A stretch of DNA of 41,568 bases from Bacteroidaceae bacterium (GTDB taxonomy: Bacteria; Bacteroidota; Bacteroidia; Bacteroidales; Bacteroidaceae), in the NCBI GenBank assembly GCA_017445145.1, contig JAFSVI010000014.1, forward strand, positions 1-41,568. The letters are read 5' to 3'. Positions 25,022 to 33,086 of this stretch are shown here, piece by piece (position 1 is the stretch's first letter; each line of letters opens with the position of its first letter). Both the position numbers and the translations under genes were made by a program. Under the pieces are notes generated by a model. It saw only the letters and a program-made list of their open reading frames with translations, was not told the origin of the DNA and searched no databases.

Positions 25022-26374
25022 ATGCCGTGGCCGCAGTGGCACGGCATTGGCCCACCACACACAACAGACTTGGACGCAAAGGAACTTCAACCCGTAAAAC
25101 TACGCTATGGCATCGTGGGCAACTGCGAGGCGCTGAACCACGCTCTCGACACCGCCCTGCAGGTGGCACGCACGGAGGTCTCCGTGCTCATCACCGGCGA
25201 GAGCGGCGTGGGCAAGGAAATCATACCCCGCCTCATCCATGACAACAGCCTTCGCCACACCCGCAAGTACTTTGCCATCAACTGCGGCAGCATACCCGAA
25301 GGCACCATCGACAGCGAGCTCTTCGGCCACGAGAAAGGGGCATTCACCGGCGCCATCGGCGAGCATGAAGGCTACTTCGGAGCCGCCGACGGCGGCACGC
25401 TCTTCCTCGACGAGGTGGGCGAACTGCCCCTGAGCACACAGGCACGGCTGCTGCGCGTGCTCGAGACGGGCGAGTACATCCGCGTGGGGTCCAGCGAGGT
25501 GCGCCGCACCAACGTGCGCATCGTTGCCGCCACCAACGTCAACATACAGCACGCCATCCGCGACGGGCGTTTCCGCGAGGACCTCTTCTACCGCCTCAAC
25601 ACCATCCACATCAAGATGCCGCCGCTGCGCGACCGCGGCGACGACATCCTGCTCCTCTTCAAGAAATTCGCCATGGAGGTGGCGGCCAAGTACCAGATGC
25701 CCGAGCGCATCAGCCTCACGCCCGAGGCCGAGGAGGTGATGAAGCGCTACAAATGGCCTGGCAACATACGCCAGCTCAAGAACATCACCGAGCAGATGTC
25801 CATCCTCATGCGCGAGACGCGCATCGTCACTCCTGCCATCCTGGCGGAATATGAGATATGGCCATCGGCCACGCAGGAAGAGGCTCTCGTGCGGGTGGGG
25901 CGCAACGCCGACGACCTCCACACCTACGCGCAGGAACGCGAGATGCTGTTCCAGATGATCAGCGCCCTGCACAACGAGATCAATGAGCTGCGGCAACGCA
26001 TCAACGGTGGCATCAACGGCGACGAGCACGCCATGATGGCCGCGCAGCACAAAGGCAGTGAACCCGCCACCATGACCATGCACCCGGGGGGCTTCGCCAT
26101 GCCACGCTCCACAATACCCATGCCCAAGCAGCCCACCATGACGGTGCCCGCCGATGCCTATGTGAGCAACAGCGACAATGCCTCGGCCGACAACACCCCC
26201 TACGCCGAGGAATATGTGGAGGAGACACTATCCATCGAGGAGCAGGAGAAACGCCTCATCATACGCGCCCTCGAGCGCTGCCGCGGCCGTCGCAAGAAAG
26301 CCGCCGACGAGCTCCACATCAGCGAGCGCACCCTGTACCGCAAAATCAAGGAGTATGGACTCGAAGATATGTAA
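25022..26374 (+). CDS. Sigma54-dependent Fis-type transcription activator, no receiver domain
   Basis: A 450-residue enhancer-binding protein. The AAA+ domain starts almost at the N-terminus: Walker A GESGVGKE (residues 59-66), the sigma54-contact loop GAFTGA (106-111), Walker B GGTLFLDE (124-131). A Pro/Met-rich linker follows, then a Fis-type helix-turn-helix at the C-terminus (RKKAADELHISERTLYRKI). There is no receiver or other sensory domain. Start: ATG 25022 gives a short leader after the promoter; a TTG at 25070 (followed by DAKELQPVKLRYGI) fits homologues equally well. It leads the cluster with lptE, a TPR gene and secG, an order common in Bacteroidota. Confidence 0.92.
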   Translation: MPWPQWHGIGPPHTTDLDAKELQPVKLRYGIVGNCEALNHALDTALQVARTEVSVLITGESGVGKEIIPRLIHDNSLRHTRKYFAINCGSIPEGTIDSELFGHEKGAFTGAIGEHEGYFGAADGGTLFLDEVGELPLSTQARLLRVLETGEYIRVGSSEVRRTNVRIVAATNVNIQHAIRDGRFREDLFYRLNTIHIKMPPLRDRGDDILLLFKKFAMEVAAKYQMPERISLTPEAEEVMKRYKWPGNIRQLKNITEQMSILMRETRIVTPAILAEYEIWPSATQEEALVRVGRNADDLHTYAQEREMLFQMISALHNEINELRQRINGGINGDEHAMMAAQHKGSEPATMTMHPGGFAMPRSTIPMPKQPTMTVPADAYVSNSDNASADNTPYAEEYVEETLSIEEQEKRLIIRALERCRGRRKKAADELHISERTLYRKIKEYGLEDM

Positions 26375-26915
26375 CGCCCTGGGACACGCCACACTCCGGC
26401 GCCACATGCACGCGGCCGCCGTGGCCGTCTGCGCCATAGCGTGCACCGTGCTGGCCTCATGCGCCATAAGCTACCGCTTCAATGGAGCCAGCATCGACTA
26501 CGAGCACGTCAAGACCATACAAATCGACCCGTTCCCCATACGCTCGGCCTACGTCTGGGCCCCCATGCAGAGCATCTTCAACAACCGCCTCACCGACATC
26601 TATGCCCAGCAGACCAAGCTACGGCAGGTGAAGCGCAGCGGCGACCTCGTGCTTGCCGGCGAGATTACGGGCTTCGACCAATACAACAAAGGCGTGGCCA
26701 GCGACGGCTACAGCCAGCAGGTGCAGCTGAAGATGACCGTCAACGTGCGCTTCACCAACACCAAGAACCACAAGGAGGACTTTGAACAGCAGTTCACTGC
26801 CACCACCGAATACGACGCCACCCAGCAGCTCATCAATGTGCAGGAGGAGCTGGTGACACAGATGACCAAGGACATCACCGACCAGATCTTCAATGCCACC
26901 GTTGCCAACTGGTGA
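26355..26915 (+). CDS. lptE: LptE-like outer-membrane lipoprotein
   Basis: A 186-residue lipoprotein, the likely partner of LptD in placing LPS in the outer membrane. The signal peptide ends in a lipobox, VLASC. After it comes SYRFNGASIDYEHVKTI, then a beta-rich domain (LAGEITGFDQYNKG) typical of Bacteroidota LptE. The ATG at 26355 overlaps the activator gene by 20 bp and gives a basic n-region (LRRH); ATG 26406 would give a shorter signal lacking it. Co-transcription with the sigma54 activator ties that regulator to envelope biogenesis by position. Confidence 0.85.
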   Translation: MDSKICNALGHATLRRHMHAAAVAVCAIACTVLASCAISYRFNGASIDYEHVKTIQIDPFPIRSAYVWAPMQSIFNNRLTDIYAQQTKLRQVKRSGDLVLAGEITGFDQYNKGVASDGYSQQVQLKMTVNVRFTNTKNHKEDFEQQFTATTEYDATQQLINVQEELVTQMTKDITDQIFNATVANW

Positions 26916-26942
26916 CACGCAGCCACCAACCTACCACCACAC

Positions 26943-27668
26943 ATGCAACCCCTGACAGCCTACATACAGCAACCCGAACTCCTCGACCAAGATGCCGTGG
27001 AGCAGCTGGCAGCACTCGTCGAGCGCTTCCCCTATTTCCAAAGCGCACGCATGATGCTCGTATGCGGACTATATCAGCTACAGGACGACCGCTTCGGCGC
27101 CGAGCTGCGCAAGGCAGCCATCAGCGTGCCCGACAGGGCACAACTGTTCCAGCTCATCGAGGCACCGGCAATGCAGCCCAAAGGTGCCGCACAGCGCACC
27201 CTCACCACCGACACCACCGACCACCCACAGAGCACCGACCGCACGCTCTCGCTCATCGACTCATTCCTCACCGAGCAACCCGAGCAGCAACGCTCACGCC
27301 GCACAGGGCCCGTAGATGCCTCTGTGGATTACATGGCATACCTCATGCAGCAGGAAGATGCCACACCGCTGCCGCCACCAGCACCCCGTCCGGCCGAGCC
27401 AGAACCCGCCCCCGCGGCCGATGCCGCCAGCGACACCGCGGCCGGCGCTGCCGACAGCCCAAATGGCGACGAAGATGCCTATTTGACCGAGACTTTGGCC
27501 CGCATATACATTAAACAGGGCAAATATATCAAGGCAATTGAAATTATTCGGCGATTAAGTTTGCGTAATCCAAAGAAAAACCGTTACTTTGCAGACCAAA
27601 TCCGCTTCTTGCAGAAGCTGATAGCCAACAATCAGGTCTTGGAGACAGAAAATTCAAACAACAAATAA
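26943..27668 (+). CDS. TPR-containing protein, function unknown
   Basis: A 241-residue protein without a signal peptide or membrane segment. The N-terminal half is helical (ERFPYFQSARMMLVCGLYQL); a Pro/Ala/Asp-rich linker at about residues 140-175 is followed by one tetratricopeptide-like unit near the C-terminus (ETLARIYIKQGKYIKAIEIIRRL). The last 180 bp are noticeably more AT-rich than the rest of the gene. Homologues sit at this place, between lptE and secG, in many Bacteroidota and are annotated only as hypothetical or TPR proteins. Confidence 0.8.
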   Translation: MQPLTAYIQQPELLDQDAVEQLAALVERFPYFQSARMMLVCGLYQLQDDRFGAELRKAAISVPDRAQLFQLIEAPAMQPKGAAQRTLTTDTTDHPQSTDRTLSLIDSFLTEQPEQQRSRRTGPVDASVDYMAYLMQQEDATPLPPPAPRPAEPEPAPAADAASDTAAGAADSPNGDEDAYLTETLARIYIKQGKYIKAIEIIRRLSLRNPKKNRYFADQIRFLQKLIANNQVLETENSNNK

Positions 27669-27682
27669 CCCACAAAACCATT

Positions 27683-28057
27683 ATGTACACACTCTTAGTA
27701 ATCCTCGTCATCATCGCATCAATCTTCATGTGCCTCATCGTGCTCATACAGGAGTCGAAGGGAGGCGGACTGGCCAGCGGCTTCGCCAGCGGCAACCAGA
27801 TGATGGGCGTGCGCAAGACGACCGACGTCATTGAGAAACTCACCTGGGGCCTCGCAGCTGCCATGGTGGTGTTCAGCGTCTGCTCGGTCTATTTCATTCC
27901 CTCGCAGGCAGGCAGCGGCTCCGTCATGGAGGGCATAGCCACAGAGCAGCAGCTCACGGCTCCCACCAACCTACCTGGCATCCCCGCCGCCGACGCCGAG
28001 CAGACCCCGGCTGCCGATGCCGCCGAGGGGCAGCCCGCAGAAGCCCCTGCCAACTAA
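27683..28057 (+). CDS. secG: Preprotein translocase subunit SecG
   Basis: A 124-residue accessory subunit of the SecYEG channel. Two membrane helices (residues 1-23 and about 53-75) flank the conserved cytosolic loop LIQESKGGGLASGFASGNQ. An acidic Ala/Pro-rich tail follows, usual in this phylum. It begins 14 bp after the TPR gene and is followed 15 bp later by the GH115 gene. Confidence 0.95.
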   Translation: MYTLLVILVIIASIFMCLIVLIQESKGGGLASGFASGNQMMGVRKTTDVIEKLTWGLAAAMVVFSVCSVYFIPSQAGSGSVMEGIATEQQLTAPTNLPGIPAADAEQTPAADAAEGQPAEAPAN

Positions 28058-28072
28058 GCCAGACATCGCGCT

Positions 28073-30520
28073 ATGCACGCACGCGGATTCCGAAACATCG
28101 CTCTGGCCATCGCCGGAGCCGTGATAGCGCTGACCTCAGAGGCCAGCGCTTTCGTTTTACCGGCCCAACAGCCGGTGACCATCTTCATGGCACAGGACGA
28201 GCAACCCGTGGTACACACAGCGCTGGCACTCCTCACCGCCGATTTCCAGCACGTGCTGGGAGCCACACTCACGCCCGTCTCCGGCATCGAGCGCCAGCAC
28301 ATCATAGCCGGCTCGCTCGACGGCCCCCTGCGTGAGTATTTCTACGCCACGGGCATCGACATGAGCGACCTGGCACAGTCCCCGCAAAGCTTCATGATGG
28401 TCATCGACAACAAGGGGCGCCTCAACATCATCGGCAGCGACGCCGCCGGAACGGCCTACGGCCTCATGGAGGTCTCGCGCATGCTTGGCGTGTCGCCATG
28501 GGAATGGTGGGCCGACGTGGAACCCCAGCCACTCCAGGAGCTCCGCATCAACGACCATTTCACCACTTTCCAGCGCCCCGACGTGTTCTATCGCGGCATC
28601 TTCATCAACGATGAGGACTGGGGGTTGCAGCCCTGGGCTTCCACCAACCACGAGCCTAATGCCGACCATGCCATAGGCCCGCGCACCACGCAGCGCATCT
28701 TCGAACTAATGCTGCGTCTGCGTGCCAACCTCTACTGGCCGCCCATGCACGAATGCACACAGCCCTTCTTCCTCACGGAAGGCTGCGCCGAGCTTGCCGA
28801 GCAATATGGCATCTTCATCGGCACGAGCCACTGCGAGCCCATGGCATGCAACGCCGCCGGCGAGTGGAAAGTGCGCGGCAATGGCAGCTACAACTTCATC
28901 TCCAACCGCCAAGGCGTGACCGCCTTCTGGCAGCAGCGCCTGGCCCAAACGGCCGACATGCCCATGGTATATACACTGGGCATGAGAGGGGTGCACGACG
29001 GCCCCATGGAAGGTGCCAAGAGCGCCGAGGAACAGAAAGACGCACTCGCACAGGTCATTGCCGCCCAACGCCAGCTCTTGGCGGAGAACGTGGACAGCGA
29101 CGTCGCCACCATCCCGCAGGTGTTCATACCGTACAAGGAAGTGCAGGAAGCCTACGACAAGGGCTTGGAGGTGCCCGAGGATGTCACCCTCCTGTGGAGC
29201 GACGACAACTTCGGCTACATACGCCACTTCCCCACCAAGGCCGAACAACAGCGCCCTGGAGGCAACGGTGTCTATTACCACGTCTCCTACTGGGGCCGTC
29301 CCCACGACTATCTGTGGTTGGCCACGGCAAGCCCCTATCTGCTATACCAGCAGCTGTCAGAGGCATACTACCACGGGGCGCAACGCATGTGGGTGCTCAA
29401 CGTGGGCGACATCAAGCCCGCCGAATACCAGATACAGCTCTTCATGGACATGGCATGGGACCTCGATGCAGTGCGACGCCGCACCGTGGGCGGACACATG
29501 GAGGACTTCTACGTCACCAACATCGGACGCGACATAGCACGCCTCACGGCCATCTACATGAAAGACCACTACCACCTCACCTTCCAGCGCAAGCCCGAGC
29601 ACATGGCAGGGACGCGTGTGGAGGAGCCACGCCAAGGCACCAACGACTGGACTGCCGTCAGCGACCTGCCATGGAGCGAGAAGCGCATCCGCGCACGCTT
29701 GGACCGCTACGACAAGCTACAGCGCAACGTGCGATGGATTGCCGACAGCGTGCGCCGCACACACCCCGACCGCTACGATGCCTTCTACCAGCTCGTGGAA
29801 TACCCCGTGCTCGCGGCAGCTGCCATGAACGAGAAGTACCTCGCCGCACAGCTCGCGCGCCACGGCAAGACCTTCTCGCCACGCGACAATGTTGCAGCCA
29901 CATGGCAGCGCAGCGACCAGGCCCACGATGCCATCCAGGAGATGACGAGGCGCTACAACGCCCTGCGCGGCGGCAAGTGGCGCGGCATCATGGACGCCGC
30001 ACCGCGCTCGCTGACGGTGTTCAAGCGCGTGCCCCACAAACAGGTCAAGACCCCGATGCCCGCAGACAAGGCCCTCATCACATCGTTCTACGGTGCGTCA
30101 TACAACAACTCCTCCTTCTCCGGCAACGCCATCCTCGACCCCGTGCTGGGCCTCGGGGCAAGCATCCGCGCCATGCCGCTGCCCAAGGACTGCAACGTCA
30201 GCTACAACTTCAGCCACACCTTCGGCTCCGACCAATACGTTGACATAGAGCTTCACATGCTGCCCACACACCCCATCGACACGCAGCAGCGAGTGACGGT
30301 GCGCCTCGACGCAGGTGCCACAGAAACGCTGACCTACGCCACAGAGGGGCGCAGCGAACAGTGGAAGGAGAACGTGGTGCAGAACTTCGCCACCATCACC
30401 GCACGCATGCCTGTCACCAGCAGCGGCAGCTCACACACCGTCACCATCGGCGCCCTCGACGACGGCGTGGTGCTCGACGAGGTGTTCATCCGCCCCGTGA
30501 GGACGCTGCACGAGCGATAA
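28073..30520 (+). CDS. Glycoside hydrolase family 115 (xylan alpha-1,2-glucuronidase)
   Basis: An 815-residue secreted enzyme with a signal peptide (to about residue 26). GH115 enzymes remove (4-O-methyl)glucuronic acid from xylan and related hemicellulose or gum side chains. Diagnostic stretches: GTAYGLMEVSRMLGVSPWEWW, YRGIFINDEDWGLQPWA, LRANLYWPPMHECTQPFF, LGMRGVHDGPM and LLWSDDNFGYIR, with a C-terminal beta-rich domain from about residue 670. It has no neighbours acting on xylan in the window other than the esterase at 24091. It is close behind secG and may be read with it. Confidence 0.93.
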   Translation: MHARGFRNIALAIAGAVIALTSEASAFVLPAQQPVTIFMAQDEQPVVHTALALLTADFQHVLGATLTPVSGIERQHIIAGSLDGPLREYFYATGIDMSDLAQSPQSFMMVIDNKGRLNIIGSDAAGTAYGLMEVSRMLGVSPWEWWADVEPQPLQELRINDHFTTFQRPDVFYRGIFINDEDWGLQPWASTNHEPNADHAIGPRTTQRIFELMLRLRANLYWPPMHECTQPFFLTEGCAELAEQYGIFIGTSHCEPMACNAAGEWKVRGNGSYNFISNRQGVTAFWQQRLAQTADMPMVYTLGMRGVHDGPMEGAKSAEEQKDALAQVIAAQRQLLAENVDSDVATIPQVFIPYKEVQEAYDKGLEVPEDVTLLWSDDNFGYIRHFPTKAEQQRPGGNGVYYHVSYWGRPHDYLWLATASPYLLYQQLSEAYYHGAQRMWVLNVGDIKPAEYQIQLFMDMAWDLDAVRRRTVGGHMEDFYVTNIGRDIARLTAIYMKDHYHLTFQRKPEHMAGTRVEEPRQGTNDWTAVSDLPWSEKRIRARLDRYDKLQRNVRWIADSVRRTHPDRYDAFYQLVEYPVLAAAAMNEKYLAAQLARHGKTFSPRDNVAATWQRSDQAHDAIQEMTRRYNALRGGKWRGIMDAAPRSLTVFKRVPHKQVKTPMPADKALITSFYGASYNNSSFSGNAILDPVLGLGASIRAMPLPKDCNVSYNFSHTFGSDQYVDIELHMLPTHPIDTQQRVTVRLDAGATETLTYATEGRSEQWKENVVQNFATITARMPVTSSGSSHTVTIGALDDGVVLDEVFIRPVRTLHER

Positions 30521-30571
30521 TTTGTCATTCTACATTATACATCACATATTCTACATTATCATTAAGTACCC

Positions 30572-31897
30572 GTGTTTGAGAATCTATCCGAACGCCTCGA
30601 ACGCTCCTTCAAGATTCTGAAGGGCGAAGGCAAGATTACAGAAATAAACGTAGCCGAGACACTCAAGGACGTGCGACGCGCACTCCTTGATGCCGATGTC
30701 AACTACCGCGTTGCCAAGGACTTCACCGACACCGTGAAGCAAAAAGCTCTCGGGCAGAACGTGCTCACGGCTGTGAAGCCACAACAGATGATGGTCAAGA
30801 TCGTCCACGACGAGCTGGCGACACTCATGGGCGGCGAGACAGCCGACATCAACCTCAGCGGCCGACCCACCGTGGTGCTCATGGCAGGCCTCAACGGTGC
30901 CGGTAAGACCACCTTTGCCGGAAAGCTCGCCAACCTGCTCAAGACAAAGCGCAACCGACGCCCGCTGCTCGCAGCATGCGACGTCTATCGCCCCGCCGCC
31001 GTGGAGCAGCTGCGCGTGCTCGCCGAGCAGATAGCCGTGCCCATACACATGGAACCCGACAGCCAGGACCCTGTGCAGATAGCCCTCAACGCCATACAGG
31101 AGGCACGGGCCAAAGGCTATGACACCGTCATCGTGGATACCGCCGGCCGCCTGGCCATCGACGAGAAGCTCATGCAGGAGATTGCTGCCATCAAAGCCGC
31201 CATCAACCCCGACGAGACGCTCTTCGTGGTCGATGCCATGACGGGCCAGGATGCCGTGAACACCGCCAAGGAGTTCAACGACCGCCTCGACTACACGGGC
31301 GTGGTGCTCACCAAGCTCGACGGCGACACCCGTGGCGGTGCCGCACTGAGCATACGCACCGTAGTGGATAAACCCATCAAGTTTGTAGGCACAGGCGAGA
31401 AGATGGAAGCCATAGACCCCTTCCATCCCGCACGAATGGCCGACCGCATCCTGGGCATGGGCGACATCGTCAGCCTCGTGGAGCGAGCACAGGAACAGTA
31501 TGACGAGGCCGAGGCACGCCGCCTGCAGAAGAAGATACAGAAGAACCAGTTCGACTTCAACGACTTCTACTCGCAGATACAGCAAATCAAGAAGATGGGC
31601 AACATCAAGGACCTCGCATCCATGATCCCCGGTGTGGGCAAAGCCTTGAAAGACATCGACATCGACGACAACGCCTTCAAGAGCATCGAAGCCATCATCC
31701 TGAGCATGACACCCAAGGAGCGCACAAACCCCGAGCTGCTCAACACCAGCCGCCGACAGCGCATAGCGCGAGGCTCAGGCACCGACATTGCCACCGTCAA
31801 CCGCCTTATCAAGCAGTTTGACCAGACACGCAAGATGATGAAGATGGTCACCAACCCGCGCATGGCGCAGATGATGGCACGCATGCCCAGAAGATAG
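30572..31897 (+). CDS. ffh: Signal recognition particle protein Ffh
   Basis: A 441-residue SRP54 GTPase that binds SRP RNA and signal sequences of membrane proteins. N domain from FENLSERLERSFKIL; G1 loop GLNGAGKTTFAGKL; DTAGRLAID (G3); TKLDGDTRGGAALS (G4 and after); M domain in the last 130 residues with RRQRIARGSGT, the RNA-binding motif, and a Met-rich end. It starts at a GTG (30572): no ATG fits the conserved N-terminus. The 51-bp spacer upstream is AT-rich, without a consensus promoter. Confidence 0.97.
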   Translation: MFENLSERLERSFKILKGEGKITEINVAETLKDVRRALLDADVNYRVAKDFTDTVKQKALGQNVLTAVKPQQMMVKIVHDELATLMGGETADINLSGRPTVVLMAGLNGAGKTTFAGKLANLLKTKRNRRPLLAACDVYRPAAVEQLRVLAEQIAVPIHMEPDSQDPVQIALNAIQEARAKGYDTVIVDTAGRLAIDEKLMQEIAAIKAAINPDETLFVVDAMTGQDAVNTAKEFNDRLDYTGVVLTKLDGDTRGGAALSIRTVVDKPIKFVGTGEKMEAIDPFHPARMADRILGMGDIVSLVERAQEQYDEAEARRLQKKIQKNQFDFNDFYSQIQQIKKMGNIKDLASMIPGVGKALKDIDIDDNAFKSIEAIILSMTPKERTNPELLNTSRRQRIARGSGTDIATVNRLIKQFDQTRKMMKMVTNPRMAQMMARMPRR

Positions 31898-31978
31898 ACA
31901 TACACCCTTTCGGCAACATGCCTGCGCTGCCAGCGCCCCCACATACAGCCCCTAACCCCCTAACACCTCCCAACCACA

Positions 31979-32857
31979 ATGACTCTCATCAACGGAAAAG
32001 CCACCGCCACCGCCATCAAGGCGGAAATAAAGCAAGAGGTGGAACACATCATCGCCCAAGGCGGCAAGCGCCCGCATCTCGCCGCAATACTCGTGGGCCA
32101 CGACGGTGGCTCGGAGACATACGTAGCCAACAAGGTCCGCGCTTGCGAGGAATGCGGCTTCCAAAGCACACTGCTGCGCTACGAGGACAGCATCACAGAG
32201 GCAGAGTTGCTGGCATGTGTGGCACGCCTCAACGCCGATGCCGACATCGACGGCTTCATCGTGCAGCTGCCACTGCCCCGACACATCGACGAGCAGAAGG
32301 TCATCGAGGCCATAGACCCGCGTAAGGACGTGGACGGCTTCCATCCCATCAACGTGGGCCGCATGGCAATAGGCCTGCCAGCCTTCGTCAGCGCCACGCC
32401 CAAAGGCATCCTCGAGCTGCTGCGCCGCTATGACGTCAAGACCTCTGGAGCCAAGTGTGTCATCCTCGGCCGCTCCAACATCGTCGGCAAGCCCATGGCA
32501 CAGCTGATGATGCAGAAGGACGGCGGCGATGCCACTGTCACCGTGTGCCACAGCCATTCGCCGCAACTCAAGGACGAATGCCGACAGGCCGACATCATCA
32601 TAGCCGCCATAGGCCGCCCCGCCTTCGTGACAGCCGACATGGTGAAGCCCGGCGCCGTCGTCATCGACGTGGGTACAACACGCGTGGCCGACGCCACACG
32701 CCAGCGCGGCTGGCGCCTGCAAGGCGACGTCGATTTCGACAACGTGGCCCCCCTCTGCTCCTCCATCACCCCCGTGCCAGGTGGCGTAGGCCCAATGACC
32801 ATCTGCATGCTCATGCTCAACACCCTGGCCGCCGCCCGCCACGACTACTACGAGTAG
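31979..32857 (+). CDS. folD: Methylenetetrahydrofolate dehydrogenase/cyclohydrolase
   Basis: A 292-residue bifunctional enzyme interconverting 5,10-methylene-, methenyl- and 10-formyl-tetrahydrofolate. Tyr48 and Lys52 in SETYVANK form the active site; [10 protein letters not shown] and [12 protein letters not shown] are the family blocks, [13 protein letters not shown] is the NADP-binding part, and [10 protein letters not shown] is near the C-terminus. It lies 81 bp after ffh and ends with a strong terminator. Confidence 0.97.
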   Translation: MTLINGKATATAIKAEIKQEVEHIIAQGGKRPHLAAILVGHDGGSETYVANKVRACEECGFQSTLLRYEDSITEAELLACVARLNADADIDGFIVQLPLPRHIDEQKVIEAIDPRKDVDGFHPINVGRMAIGLPAFVSATPKGILELLRRYDVKTSGAKCVILGRSNIVGKPMAQLMMQKDGGDATVTVCHSHSPQLKDECRQADIIIAAIGRPAFVTADMVKPGAVVIDVGTTRVADATRQRGWRLQGDVDFDNVAPLCSSITPVPGGVGPMTICMLMLNTLAAARHDYYE

Positions 32858-32880
32858 GCCACCTTGCCCACTCACACCGC

Positions 32881-32946
32881 GCACTCCCCACACCCTCGCC
32901 GCGACCTCACCTTGCGTCGCGCGTGTTGGTGTGGGGAGTGCTTTTT
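32881..32946 (+). terminator. Intrinsic terminator after folD
   Basis: A 14-bp perfect stem (32881-32894 with 32928-32941) with a further short inner stem (GCGAC/GTCGC), followed directly by TTTTTC. It is the clearest intrinsic terminator in the window and marks the border between the housekeeping genes and the pectin locus. Confidence 0.9.
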
Positions 32947-33044
32947 CTTTGTCCTTAGGCGCGCTATGGCCTATATTGCGTCACCGTCACACATTATCTC
33001 AACAATATGCGACAAAACCTGAAGCCAATGTGAAGGCAAATGCA

Positions 33045-33052
33045 TACCTTTG
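33045..33052 (+). promoter_or_regulatory. -7 element of the pectate lyase gene
   Basis: TACCTTTG, 34 bp upstream of the PL1 start. No TTTG -33 box is found 19 nt upstream, which would fit a promoter that needs an activator. Confidence 0.6.
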
Positions 33053-33086
33053 CGCCGTCAAATCATATCACACACTTCACACAATC

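Noticed and set aside
25034-25050. Sigma54 (-24/-12) promoter, TGGCACGGCATTGG
   Set aside because: It has TGGCACG, but the downstream part reads ATTGGC rather than TTGC at the right spacing, and it lies within the coding region.
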